Below are positions 34,341 through 47,479 of a stretch of 64,000 nt of DNA, piece after piece. The translations under genes and the position numbers were made by a program. Under the pieces are notes generated by a model that saw nothing but the letters and a program-made list of their open reading frames with translations, was not told where the DNA came from and did no database searches. Each line of letters opens with the position of its first letter. Positions within the stretch are counted from its first letter, which is position 1. Source of the DNA: Cephalotus follicularis (lineage: Eukaryota > Streptophyta > Magnoliopsida > Oxalidales > Cephalotaceae); assembly GCA_001972305.1 (NCBI GenBank), contig BDDD01000916.1:326109-390108 (forward strand), read 5' to 3'.

Positions 34341-36225
34341 ACACAACTTATCCGTTTGTGCTGTATATTGATTAATCATTTTTTTATAAAATTAAGGAAA
34401 AAAAACATATAATTTTATTAATGAGTGAACTCCGTCCAACAACTACTCATTTAGTGACCAGTAAAACTACAACTAAAAAGTAGATAATGCAGCGGAGACT
34501 ATGGTTTGTTGTGGTAGTGACATTGTGGACCTGATAGTGTGAGATGTACGTATTAGTGACACAAAAAATGATTGCTGCCGCTGCACTGAATACAGGCCTC
34601 ACGGCTAAGTTATGAAATTGGGAAGAACGTGGGTGTGATGTTGACTATAATTGACCCGCTTCTCATTTCTGATCCAAAAGTACGCACATGCATTCAGAGC
34701 CCAAGATGAGCCCTGCTCTCTCCTGACAAAAACTCCCCCCTTACGTCATGCACTCCCTCCCTCCCTCCCTCGGTCTCAATAAATAAATTAATCCCTCCAC
34801 TACACTCACATGCATGGACTGACATTTGCAATCATTATATGATTTCATTTATCCAATTAGTGACCGTCTTCTATCATCTAATTTCCCTTCTTATATAGTA
34901 TATTATAAAATAAATGACACTTTCTTGCATTAATTGAATCCTTATACAAACCAGATTTTTCACTATCAGTTCACTGTAGATCTATGTGCATTAAATTGTA
35001 TGCTGATTTAGACACTCTTTGTTCTAAATGCACCGGGAAACGTTGTTTCTCTTTTTGCTCTCCACACGACTCACGAGACACATGCACGCACAAACTAGCT
35101 ACTTAATGAGTACTTTTGGTTCTCCATTAGTCATTTTGTATCAACAAGTTATGATGATGGCATTGATGATGCTATGATGACGAGATTAGGCCAATTATAT
35201 ATTCAATTTATCTTCATCATCAATTGCTTCCCAAATATTTAGTGGACAAAAGAAGGGAACCCCACTTTCTCTAATGGCAACATGCACATTGGAAAGCTAT
35301 TATATATTGGTCCCCTACCAGTACGGTGTTATATAAATTCTTTTCGACTTTTAACAAATGAAATCATCCCTCTCTATCTTACCCAAGTCATGAAAAGCAT
35401 CTCATGCATGATTATTACGTATTCACCAATACATGCTTTCAGATTTTTCCCTTCCCTCTTAAAGGAAAGTTTTTATATAATTAGTGCTTGGCTTGTCCTT
35501 TATTGCTGTGGCTTTTAATTTTATATATATATAGTCTGTATGTATTTTGTTGGGGAGGGCCAACCAATTATAGAATTTCAACACCTCCCCTTCCATTTTT
35601 TGTGCTTTACTCTTCCCTATTTATGTTTTAGCATTAAAGGGATGCATGTTTTGCGCATCTATAAATTCTTTCATACTGTTTGAAGATATATATTTGGCAT
35701 TACATAATTAATATATCCATTGGTTTTCGGTGTCAACAGTAGCTCAATGTGATAGTACAAAGTTGGTATCTATTTGAAAGGATTCTTCTTCCCTATTAAC
35801 ATATTTATGGGGTTAAAAATATAACAATTTATCAAAGCCAAGTAGCCTTAGTCACCGTTAACCAAATATTTGATTGTTTAACGGGACACTATGTTTTGTG
35901 AGAATGGTGTTAAGATGTATCATGTCACAATTCCGCATTGCGCATGATGCATAATTTAATTATAAACATATTTATGGGTTTGAAAATCTAGGAGTACAAA
36001 CAAGTCGGATTGTAGTGAGTTCGAAGCAAGCATTTAACGAGTTTTTAATGATCTCATAAAATTGTTGTTCGAGTTCAAATCATTAAGCTCGAATCAAACC
36101 CAGCTCGTTATAATTAATAAGTTGAGCTTGAGATCTTGATTTCTTTAGAGTTTTTTTTTATTTTCTCCAATAAAAATTTTGTAGATAAATAAATATCAAA
36201 TTAGTATAAGAAACAATAGTAAGAC

Positions 36226-36282
<57 letters not shown>

Positions 36283-38480
36283 CGAGTCTTAGCAAGCATT
36301 TTCAACGATCTCTTAACGAATTGTTTATAATCTTTAATAAGTTGAGCATAATCTTGTTAATGTTTATAAAATCTGGTTCGATCGTGTTCGTTCGTTAAAC
36401 TGAACACAAACGAATTCTTTTTCAAGTCAAATAGCTAATTGTTAAAGAATGGCTTGGTTCGTTTGCACTATAAATATATTTATTCTAAATTACACAGAGG
36501 ACAAAAAAAAAAAAAAAAGCACAACCCCTTTACTTATTAGTAACTTTGGGTTGAACTGTGAACTTTGATATGTCTTATAATTATAGTGATGACGTCCGAT
36601 TTAAATAACACTGCATCATATTCTAAATATTAAAATAACGAAGACTTTAAGTTTTTCAATAGTTTCTTAATTTATGTTTGTGAAAACTATAGTAAAATTC
36701 CTTGGTATTTTAAATAATTAATAATTTCAATATACAGTTTTAATAATTTTCTTACTAATATTTGTAACTGGGCATAAAAACCCAGAGAGAGGGGACATGG
36801 GGTTGTCACTCGCTAGAATCTTGAGAGTGAATTTCGGGTGGAAAGATATCGCCATCCATCAATTGCCTTTGCTTTCATGCTTTTAATCCAAGCATATATC
36901 ATTCCATGCCCATGCACTGTCACCAGAGGCCACGCCTCCCATTTTTAACTGCTCCTTTATTTGGAACTCTTCTTATTTTCTTTATTTGGGAACAGCTTCT
37001 TCTGTGCATATATAATTAAAAGCAAAGTTATTCAGTCACCACATGGGACGTGTATAATTAAAATTTGTTATAAGATTATAATTATAAATTTCTAAGAGAA
37101 GAAATATGAGATTTAAATGGGTCAAGAATAGATGTGTCATTGTAGTGATGGTGGTGCCTCAACTGTCAAGATTTGGAGTGTTCGATAATGATGGCCTATC
37201 AATGTGTGATCCCTTCACAGTTTCAGTTAGAGAATTTGTCGATTGACCCATCTTAATTTGAAATCTCCTTTTGATATTCAAAGCCAAAGGGGTTTTTAAA
37301 AGAAGGAGTGAGAGAGTCCATGTTGATGTTTGTCGTTTGATGGGCTGGAAAGAAGATGAGCAGCTTTTCAGCCACAAATATAGTTCAGTTTAATTATTAC
37401 ATCTTACAAGTTTTAAGTGAAAACAAAAAAGAAATAGAAATGGGTACTTCAACATTGAAACTTGAGAGAGAGAGAGAGAGAGGGGATGTGTTTTTGACAA
37501 ATCAGAGGCCGTACAATTACTTGCAGTTGCAGGAAGGGTGCGGGGCACATGCTATTAGCAAACGATACAAGCCCACGTCGTTGTGTTTCGACTTTCGATT
37601 CTCGAGTTGTGAGGAAACACCATCATGCATGCCTAACACCCTGTAACTCCCATTTCTTTGTTTATGCATTAGAATAACAACATATTCTATATTGTGCTTC
37701 TTAGCAAGTTAAAATATCTTTATGTTGTTATTATTGACAGGTAATCTCAATATCCCAATCCAATTTTATGGGCACTCTCCTCGATTTTTGTCTCATTTCC
37801 AGAATTAACATCATTCACCCTTTATACTTATGATCATCACTAGAACACTTTTATATACTTTGGATAGATTTGTGCATGTTTTAAGTTGTTATGTACTAAG
37901 TTAATAATCATGTATTAAGTTGATAATGGATAAATAACTAAACATATATGATAATGTTTATTAGATAAAGATAAGACAAAAAAAAAACTAATTATTGTTT
38001 ACATGATGATGTATTATTTGATTAGTGCACAAAATAGGTGATTTATTAGTGAATTTAAGAATAAATTCACATCTAATAAAGGTATTTGTTTGGGGATTGA
38101 TAAATAATAAATTACTTGATCATCATGGTCACCAAATTATCAAATGCATAAAACCCATGGCCAAAAAAGACATGCAAAAAAAAAAACGCGTGGAGCCTTG
38201 CAAGCTAGTGGTGGCAAACACAAAACATGATCAATTCTTTGTTGGGTGATGCTTTTACACGTTCCAATTGTGGGTTAGCCATCCCTAAACTTCACCATTA
38301 GGGCTAAAAAGGACCTTTTTGTGATATTCTAAAAAAGGAGGGGCCTTTACAGTCATTTTATCCTGGGAACATGCCCTAAAGTTTTTGGCTGATTATTTTC
38401 AACTGGAAAACAGGTATTGACATATATTTCGTGTTATTGAAGGCAAAAAAAAATATTACTGTTGGACCTCCTTAAGAAAA
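34341..38480. other. AT-rich intergenic region upstream of the LAX2-like gene
   Basis: No recognisable protein, RNA gene or transposon ends. It includes a TA microsatellite (36,230-36,282), a short CTCC run near 34,746, and many TATA- and GATA-like words expected by chance in this composition. It probably contains the distal promoter of the gene at 38.9 kb. Confidence 0.5.
36230..36282. repeat. (TA)n microsatellite
   Basis: About 26 uninterrupted TA units. Confidence 0.97.
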
Positions 38481-38482
38481 TG

Positions 38483-38492
38483 TATATAAATA
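38483..38492 (+). promoter_or_regulatory. Putative TATA box of the LAX2-like gene
   Basis: TATATAAATA lies about 460 bp upstream of the ORF start and is followed by a pyrimidine-rich leader (CACCGCCACCTCTATATCTC). This placement suits a transcription start near 38,515 and a leader of about 400 bases. Confidence 0.5.
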
Positions 38493-38943
38493 CTTGGAAT
38501 TAGTTAATACAACTGACTGACACCGCCACCTCTATATCTCTCTGCAACTATTTCCATCTCCCACAAGCTTCCAAACAAAGAGAATTAATGGAAAGTGAGA
38601 TTTGCAACGTTTATTCTCTTTGTGGTCCTGTGTCTTGTTGTTTATCATGAAACATCAAACAACAAACCTTATCTGGTAAATGGGTGTCTCGCTATATCTT
38701 CAATATTCCACTATTTCAAAAACTTCTTATACTATATGGCATCAACCATAGATCCCTCTTTCTTCCAATATACCTCTCAAATTCGAAACCTTTCCATCCA
38801 TGGCTCATGTTGACATCAAGTATAATAACAGTTATCATCTCCATCATCAAAACTTGCGGTTTGGGTTCTTGGGTTATCGGATATGACCATGCTTCCTGCT
38901 GAAAACCACTCCAAACAAAAACAACATCTTCTTTACGACCGTT

Positions 38944-41900
38944 ATGGTGGTTGGTTTCATGAGTCGACTAGAAGGTTATGGCTATGATAATACTAGTGAA
39001 GCGTGCTTAGGATCTGATCTAGAGCTTAACTACCCCATGGCTGAAGATGAATCAAGAAGCAACAGTCTCAACGAAGCAGCCTCAAGCTCAAAAGATAACA
39101 ATCACGAAGAGAGAGATGTTGGTTGGCTTCGATTAAGTATAGGAGGTGACGAGACAAGCTATGACCGTAAGCATGATCATGAGGTGGATCCGCCGGCTAG
39201 AAGAGGCGGATTGATTGAGCTTGATCTTTTACCAAGTGGCAGTTCTCAACAAGTGAGGCCATTAACCCATATTTTTCATGTGCCTCATGATCAGTTTCGA
39301 GCTCCACCAACTCCAGTTGTGAATTTTGCAACTACTGCCACAAGTTTTAGAACTACATCTTTATTTTTTCAACACCAAGGAAATAGCTCAATGACAACGT
39401 ATCCTAATCAAGAGTTTAACTGGGCATTTAGGCCTATACCGCATAATATTGCCACGGCATCTTCCTCTTCATCGTCTTCTTCTTCTTTGATGCCATTTGG
39501 GTCTTATTTTGGTCGACCGTTTCAACTTCATACCGGAATTGATGTTGCCGGTCCGAGCTTGAGTATGAGAGTCATTGATCCTCCTAAAAGACCCCATTCT
39601 GGCATCTGGTTTATGCTACAAGCGTCACAAAATCAGTAAGTGCAAAATAATAGAAAAGAAGAACAATGGAATGTGAAACTATTTGGTCCCACTACTAGTT
39701 GTTTATTGTTTTTTTTTTGCCCTTTCAATCCAATATAATTCTCAAAAATTAAAATTGTGGTTTGGTTCCTCATTGCAGAGCAAAAGAACCCTTCTTCCCT
39801 CAGATATCTAAGAGCTACTTGAGAATAAAGTAAAACCCTCTTTGTGTTTGTTTACTGTATTTTATTTGTCTTTTTAAGTCTTTCGTCCATGTTATTGGTC
39901 AAATTGATCAGTTCTTTTTTTTTTTTTGCATTAGTGGAATAAAATTTTGGAATTTATCCAAAAAGTTAAAAGATTGGTTCTTTTTTTTTTATTATAAACT
40001 CATTTCATCAATCTTTCCCTTTTCCAAAATTTTCAGGGACGGAAGGATGACAGTTCGATTATTAATGAAGTATCTGATTAATAAACTGAAACTGGATAGC
40101 GAATCAGAGGTATTTAAAACCATCACTGCCACTTCTTTTCACTTTTAATGCTTATCGAAATTGATATATTGTTGTGCAGCTGCATTTATTTTGCATATCC
40201 CGCTTTGTTATAAGTTTGGCAAAACGTACATGGCTGCTTACAAAAAGTTTAAGAGAAAACAAACTAATTGTGTTTGCCTTAAGTGATTTAATGACATGAA
40301 AAAGGACATAATTGGGGTTATATAGGGTCATGACAGAAACAGCGGAACTACATCCCTTACTGTTGTGGTGTTTGTTTCTTTGGATTACATCAGATTTAGG
40401 TGGGAAGTATATTTCTAGGTAGCTGTCCTCTTATTTTGTTTCATTCAACTTTTAGTTCATAATCAATTTCTAAAGATCATATAGTAGCAAAGTGCTTGCC
40501 TAATTAAGGAAATGAATACTCTAAAATGGGCATAAACTTAGTGTTTTGTTAGTTAAACATGTTCCATGGATGAGATTAAGGTAGTAAGGTTCGATTAATT
40601 GTAGAATTTTGGAATCAGAGACAAAAGAGAAAACTAGTTACCAACCTTTTTCCTCAACTCAAAAATTATATTGAAGAGAAATTTTCTAATTATTGGGTAG
40701 ATAGAGTTTATTTAAACATAATTAATGATAAGAGTCAATATTGATAGTTTATGATAATTGATAATTATTTTCTTTGATGCGGGATTCACAAACAAAACGT
40801 AAAAACACTAGCCAAAAATACGTTTATAAAATTCTTTGTCGCCATTGAACTCAATCAGGAGCGCAGCCACCTCTTAGTTGCCCTCATGAGAAAACACTAT
40901 CTAGTTGTGTCGATTTATATCCATCCAGTTCAAACAAGTTAGTACCGATTAATACTGAAGCCCAACAATTTGGAGTACTGCTATTAACAACGGTTATATT
41001 TGATCGTATATTACACTAATGGTTACTCTTACACGTAAAAGTTTATTCTATATTATATAAAATTCTAACAGTTGTTAAAAATGAACTGTCGTAAATAGCA
41101 ATTTTCCAACATCTTGTAATGTGATGAGTGGGCAAGTATATATGTGCAAGTGACATTGATTTGTCTAATTGTATTTTGGTTCAAAGCAAGTCATGCTTGT
41201 TTTTTTTGGTCTATGAATCTTGCTTTAGAAGGATCAACATTGATTATCAATGGTTTTAGAAGTATTATGTTAGAAAGTTCGGTTACGGATTGGTATAGCT
41301 AGGCATAGAAGGGTTAAGACTTGTTTATCTAACGAGTAATGCTATGGATAACAACAAAAAAACATAGTAACTACAACAAATGTTGATGTTTCATAACAAA
41401 ATAAGTGAAACTACAGATCACATTGACTTGGATTAAAAAGTGTGATGTGTCATAATTTTTTTTTTGTTGGTTGCTGTCCATAGTCTTATTCTTATCTAAT
41501 TATATCTGAAGATTATTTATACTTGGGGTGGGTTATCATGAACCAGTACTAATAGCACTTAGTTTTGCAATGTGCAACTATACTTTAACGAGTATGAAGT
41601 TTACTTAGGGCAGCCGCATAACCATTCTATCAGAATTAAGGAATAAGGAGCTTCGGATGCTCTTTAAATTAGACATTGTCTTATTTAAGAGAGAGAATCA
41701 GAAGCCATGCGGTGTGGCTTACTTACCACACTCAATGCTTTTTTCCTTTTTCGTAAAGAATTATTTTTGTTACATTTTAATCTTTCAATTTTGATAATAA
41801 AAAACCTAGTCCATTAAATCGACATATTACGAATTAGTCTTTAAAACAGCAACGTTGTTAACATAAATATTAAAAATTATTTTACTCTTTAAATATATAA

Positions 41901-44900
41901 AATTACATCATCATTACAAACTCTTATTGTAAATTAAAACAAAACAAAATTTAATAAAAATGCTTTTCATATTGGAAACTAGAAATTCATAGAGAACGGG
42001 AATATTTGAGTCTCATCCCCATGATGCTACACTAAAATTAAATGCTTTAAAAAAGTATATTAATATTAGTTGATTGATGATTTGAAATACTAAAGGTTTA
42101 AAAAAAAAAAAGTGAAAGAGCTTAATTATTTAACGATTTGCCAAATAATGTAGTATTTATGTATTAAAATAACTTCATAGCTTGATATTTTTCCCACTTT
42201 TTATGTTAATTCATAAGTGCTGATTAAATTGTTAAGTATCAGATCTATTTGCTTTTTTCTTAAATTATTGGATTATCTTGTATTTATAATCAAAACTAGA
42301 TAACAAAAATGTAAGGGGAGTGACATAGTACTCTCCATAGTTATTCCTTAAAGAACACTCTCTTTAGTAATTTATTGGGTGAATTATATTTTTTTATATT
42401 CAATTATATTAAATTTGATTTATTATCTTTGTAGATCATATATGTCAATTTTCAAATCATTCGGATAGTTATAGATGTGTTATTGAATAAACAACTGTTT
42501 AACGGTATATGTAAAAATATATAGCGATTAAATTTATTAGATTTAAAAAACATATCTATTGATTTCTTATTGACTTGAAAATTTATATAATCTGTAAAAA
42601 TATTATATCAAATTCATCAGTTGGATATAAAAAATATAATTCACATTAAAATATCAAGAAGAGTGCTTTTTGGAGAGTGACTGTGAAGAACACTCTCCAA
42701 AACACTAACTCACTTTTATTGTAAGTGTTAGTTCAAAGAGTAGCCTTATGCCTGATCATTCTTTTCAATGTACATGATAAAACCATAACAGCCGGAAGTC
42801 ACTTCTTTACTATAGGTCTTACGTTGTAATGTAGTCATTATTAAGATAAACATACTTTTGGTACAATAATATAGTAGGCACACCAAAATCTGCATTAGGA
42901 GTGGGAATTATGCATACTTAGTGGAGGCCTCAATGATACATTATCGATTGAAAGTTTCCTATAGCAAATTAGTATATGTAGTAAACTATAATTATCATCG
43001 AAAATGTGGTTTTGATACTACAATAATGTGTTCACGTACGGTGTGCGCTATATCAAAGTGATATTGTTTGTGCATTACAGATACTCATTTACATTATTGT
43101 CTGCCCCTTCACTTTCTATATAATGCTTCTCATGTCTCATGCACAATTCATCATCAAATATCATTATTTCTTCCCTAACAAATAATAATTTACTAGTATA
43201 AACTATAGTTCCTTTCATGCCAAGTACTTGCTGAGAGCATTAATTTACGTATGTGACCTATTAAGCATACTTCACATTTAATGTTACTCAATTGAGTAGC
43301 TCATTAATTGCCAGAATAACGATTCAGTTCTTTTCTTTAAAAGAAAAGGAAACCTTCCTTTTTCTACAAGTGATTCTTTTTTTACAAATCCAATAATTAT
43401 ATTTGTTAATATATATATGTATGATGTATAGATATATCGATTTTTAAGCCAATTAAATATCTGTAACAATTTCATCTTGACATAATATATGTCAATATGA
43501 AATAGTTATAGCTATTTAATTGATCTAAAAAGTGACATATAAATATATCATATATATATATTAACAAATTCAGCCATTGGATTTGTAAAAAACGAGTCTT
43601 TTATAGGAAAATGAAAGCTTCCTTTTCTTTTAAAGAAAATAACTGAATCCAATCTCATTCTAAAATCACATAAATTTATTAATAGCACACTCGAAAGTGG
43701 CATGTCCATATTACTAATTAAAAGAAAAATCAGCCCAAAGGTGACATTAGTCAATGAACTATTTCAGTTTTTAAACAGAACAATGATATGGACAACATAT
43801 AAAAAAAAAAAAACAATGTTGTGGTTACGACATTACGCTTTTTAATCTCTTCAGTTTCACTTATTTTGTTATGACACATCAGCATTTGCTGTGATTTTTT
43901 GGTTGTATTAAGTTGAGACTTCTGTGACTAGCTAAAGGGAAAGTAAAAGCTAATTAAACAATCTCTCTTACAATGTGACCAAACCAATCACAGAAATCCT
44001 AAACTTATCCTAACATAGTTTGGCTTATCTCAGCAATAATGAGGAAATATAATTGTAAAAACTTGTTATAAAGAATTCCGACAACAAATAGTGTGTTGCT
44101 TTTTTTTTTTTTCCTTTTCTGGGTGGTGTATGTAAATAATGATTCCCTACGTTAAATTTCTTGCATTTACTTACAGCTACAAGGACCAACAATGCGCATG
44201 TTATAGGTGAAATAGCATACTTAATGAACGACTTTGGAGGGCATACCTAGGTTTAGTTATGCCTTAAATATTAGTAATAAAAATTCCACTTTGCATGTTT
44301 ATGTAGGAATTCCTTTCAAAACATTATGTTCACGTCTCTGAAGAGAATAATAAAATACGAGTTGGGAATTAAATTAAGCTTTGTACCATTCTAGTGGTAC
44401 ATATTATAGGTGAAGAATATTGAGACTTTTGTATTATGAAGATAATTTATACAGCTAACTATTCTATCATGGGTAGACGGATATTATATATATAAACATT
44501 AATAAAATTGCTTAGCCTAGACTTCTTTTTCACTTTGCTTTGCGCTAATCAGCATGCTTGGGGGCGTTTTTAGGGTTTATATAGACAAAAGAAAAACAGG
44601 TATTGGAGTAAAGCACGATGACGAACACAAAGACGGCAACAAACCATGATTTATTGCACTTATACACAAAAACATTCTCTTTCTATTTCCTAGCTAGCTA
44701 TTATGGTATTACTTCATTTCATAGAGGAAGCTAATGTTAGAAGACGGCTTGTTAAAAATAGAATCAAATCAACACTTGATGCCTACATATGATTGAAAAA
44801 AAAAAGCTACTTAGTTTTGTTAAATTTGCCTCCGTTAATATGTCCTAAAAAGGATTAGACAAGTTTATCTTGTTGGGTTGCATGACGTACTTGAGGCGTT

Positions 44901-47479
44901 CCATTTTGTTTTAATATTGGTAGTTAGGTCAACCCTTATACCATGAAATAAAAGCATATATTTTGTTGTTTCCTTGCGCTTCATGCCATTTAGAAAGGCT
45001 ATTTTATAATCGTTTCAAATATAACAGCTATATAAGAATCAGATCTCCCGATCACTCTCTCTTTTGTTGCTACTTTAGATATCTCTTCTTTGTTTCCTAC
45101 TCCTAATACACTTGCCCTATTGTCATTGTCATTATTTAGAATATAACAATATTTGCCTTCACAGAGCTCATCTTATATTATCTTATTTTATCCTTCTATA
45201 GTTTATGTTTTATAAATCTAATTTTAAAATTTCATGTTCTATTTATCTAAATCGTTTATACAAAATTTTAAATTAATAAGATATTTATAGATTTTTTATT
45301 TATAAATATTTATATATGATAATTCAATAATTATCTAAAAAATATGAAATATAAATTATAAATTGATAAAATAAAAAAGTAACAGTGTGGAAGTAAATAA
45401 TATTTGAATACAATATAACACTGAGCATTCATCTACCCTTTACATGGTCAAATTAATAAGTACTTTATTTGTTATTTAGGTCAACTTAATTAATGCCATG
45501 AATTTCGCAGATTCTTTGTAGTGGCGCATCAGCCTCCACGGGCAAATGAATGATCACTTGCTCTACATTGCATGCAACAGAGTTTCCAATGATTAGGTTT
45601 ATAAGTGGGTGTTAAACATAAAGTCCCATTTTTATTTAAGAACACTACGAGTATCTAATGATTTTAGCGTAGATTTAGGACTCCTCTATGTGAGAATGAT
45701 TTGATCTTAAATCAATAATTACTGCATTCGTTAATCTGTGTTCATACTTCATAGGAATACAGAATATTCTATTCAAATATTTTGTGACGTTAACGTATCC
45801 ACAATCAATAAGAAACGTAGAGAATTTCTTTATATGGACATGAAAAAGATCTGTTCATGGTGGGATGTATTCCTACCACTTTTCGTATTAATTTTGTTTA
45901 ACAAAAAAAAAATGTCTAAAGTGAGCATTGACTTTGAAGAGATATATATATATATATATATATATCATCTTCAAGTTGGATTACCTTAGCCTATATTACA
46001 CTCATAACATCCAAAATAGTTGATACTACCCCATCCAAATCATATCGTAGGGCCTTAAAAATCACACGTGGACCCTGTCACTCTCATCACTGCACATTGC
46101 ATGCCTTAACGCTCCCTTTCGTCACGCTTTCGCCTCTATTAACTCATCGATATTTGTACAGTTTTTGTAGGCCCTTTAACCCTCTTTTTCATGACTTGTG
46201 ATTAGAATGGCCTATCAAAACGTTAATTGGTGCACTTTGATGGAATTTAAGAGACCCCATATGTCATCTCATTAACAACCAACCATAATATATAAAGAAA
46301 ACTAGGAACATAAGAAGACAGATAACCTCGTCTGATATTTAAATTCTATATAGGTGATGACTGATCATGCATGCTGGATAAAATAATAAGATAATGTCAC
46401 TTATAAGCTCATTTGTGCAACGACCCATTAAACAACGCTATATTTAATGTGATGGGTTTTTGTTAACATTCAAAATCTATGTACAGGCAGCTAATGAAAG
46501 AATATTGAGCTTTAAACTAGGAATTTTTATTTTTATTGTTTGGAGAAAGAGAAATCAACGTGAAAGAGACGTGCATGAAATAAAAGTGGTATATGTGTAG
46601 TACTTATGGTTTGGTGTCGTTGAAAACAAATAGAGAAAGGAGTATGTTGCCTATTCCTCGCCGTGCTTTTGGGATCCATTACAAATCTCCTTTTCATTTT
46701 TTATGCCACCTTTGATTGAATATAAAATATGATGATATCATTAATTTGAAGTCTATCGGATCATGATTTTGGCTTACGAGCAAAGTCTATGTGGGGTCCT
46801 TTAATGATTAAACTCGGGCAGTTTTAAGATCGTGCTATGGAGGGCAGCCCTAAATGGTCTATTCTCATGGCTGACCGCTGACCCAAGTATTTTTTGCGTA
46901 AAGAAAAAAGAGGTATTTTATGGGTAAAGTGAACGCCACATGAGAATATGGGGGATGGAATGGTATGGGCGTGGAGACGTAAACTGGTGACGAAGCATGA
47001 CTTCACTAATTTAATACATCTATTTTATAGGTAAAACATTGGCGTTGAATAAATAAAGATAAGATTGTTACATTTGTTACTTCAAGTCAAAAGAAGAGAG
47101 ATTTTCAATAATTACTAAAGGAAGTGCTTGGAACTTGAAAGTAGAAAACATGGGCATTCCTAATTTCTCTAATTATAGTTAGCCACCAATAAGTTGTTGT
47201 AGTTAATGTGGAAATTAAGAAGTAGCTCATACTGTGAAGTTGAAACGATGTAAAATAAATTCTGATGGTTTCTCTTATATATCATCATGACGTTTGTGAT
47301 TTGATTGTGATTGATGAAAGCAGGTAGAGATAACATGTAGAGGGCAACAGCTTCTACCTTTCTTGACGTTGCAGCATGTAAGAGATAATATATGGAGTCC
47401 AAGGGAGGCTGTGACTTTGCTTCAAGGCTCCTCATCCACTGATCATATTATGGTGTTGCACTATGGTAGGAGTGCTTAA
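38944..47479 (+). CDS. LAX PANICLE 2-like protein, four exons
   Basis: Exons read by splice sites and phase are 38,944-39,635, 39,779-39,829, 40,037-40,109 and 47,324-47,479, giving 323 residues. All introns are GT-AG. The N-terminal half is Ser-rich and probably disordered, with conserved-looking LELNYP and DVGWLRLSIGG motifs. The C-terminal ~100 residues form a ubiquitin-like RAWUL-type domain: FFPQISKSYLRIKDG, then VRLLMKYLINKLKLDSESEV (exon 3), then EITCRGQQLLPFLTLQHVRD and HIMVLHYGRSA-stop (exon 4). Rice LAX2 is a nuclear protein needed for axillary meristem formation; a similar role here is inference. The start is uncertain: an ATG at 38,883 in another frame opens a short peptide (LLYDRYGGWFHES) that could be the true N-terminus if a one-base error or mutation exists near 38,970. 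The third intron is 7.2 kb. Confidence 0.85.
42320..42712. mobile_element. Hairpin MITE-like element 1 in the intron
   Basis: Left and right halves are imperfect reverse complements. GTGAATTATATTTTTT...TATATTCAA...TTGAT on the left (from about 42,379) matches the inverted right half (to about 42,650), and AGAACACTCTC words lie on both sides. The arms are about 170-190 bp. No clear target duplication. Non-coding. Confidence 0.65.
43321..43649. mobile_element. Hairpin MITE-like element 2 in the intron
   Basis: Long imperfect palindrome: GATTCAGTTCTTTTCTTTAA at 43,321 is matched by the reverse complement of the right end (to 43,649). The pairing continues through AAAGAAAAGGAA, TTACAAATCCAAT and TTTGTTAATATATATAT to a perfect centre TTGACATAATATATGTCAA at about 43,477-43,495. 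The arms are about 155 bp. The transcript of the host gene would fold back here. Confidence 0.85.

Larger units (their letters stand above)
40110..47323 (+). other. 7.2-kb intron 3 of the LAX2-like gene
   Basis: GT at 40,110 and AG at 47,322-47,323. Between them there is no coding sequence; the DNA is AT-rich and holds two hairpin elements (42,320-42,712 and 43,321-43,649) and a short TA run near 45,940. Exon 3 ends in ...ESE and exon 4 continues VEITCRGQ in phase, which is the main proof that the two distant exons belong together. Confidence 0.8.
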
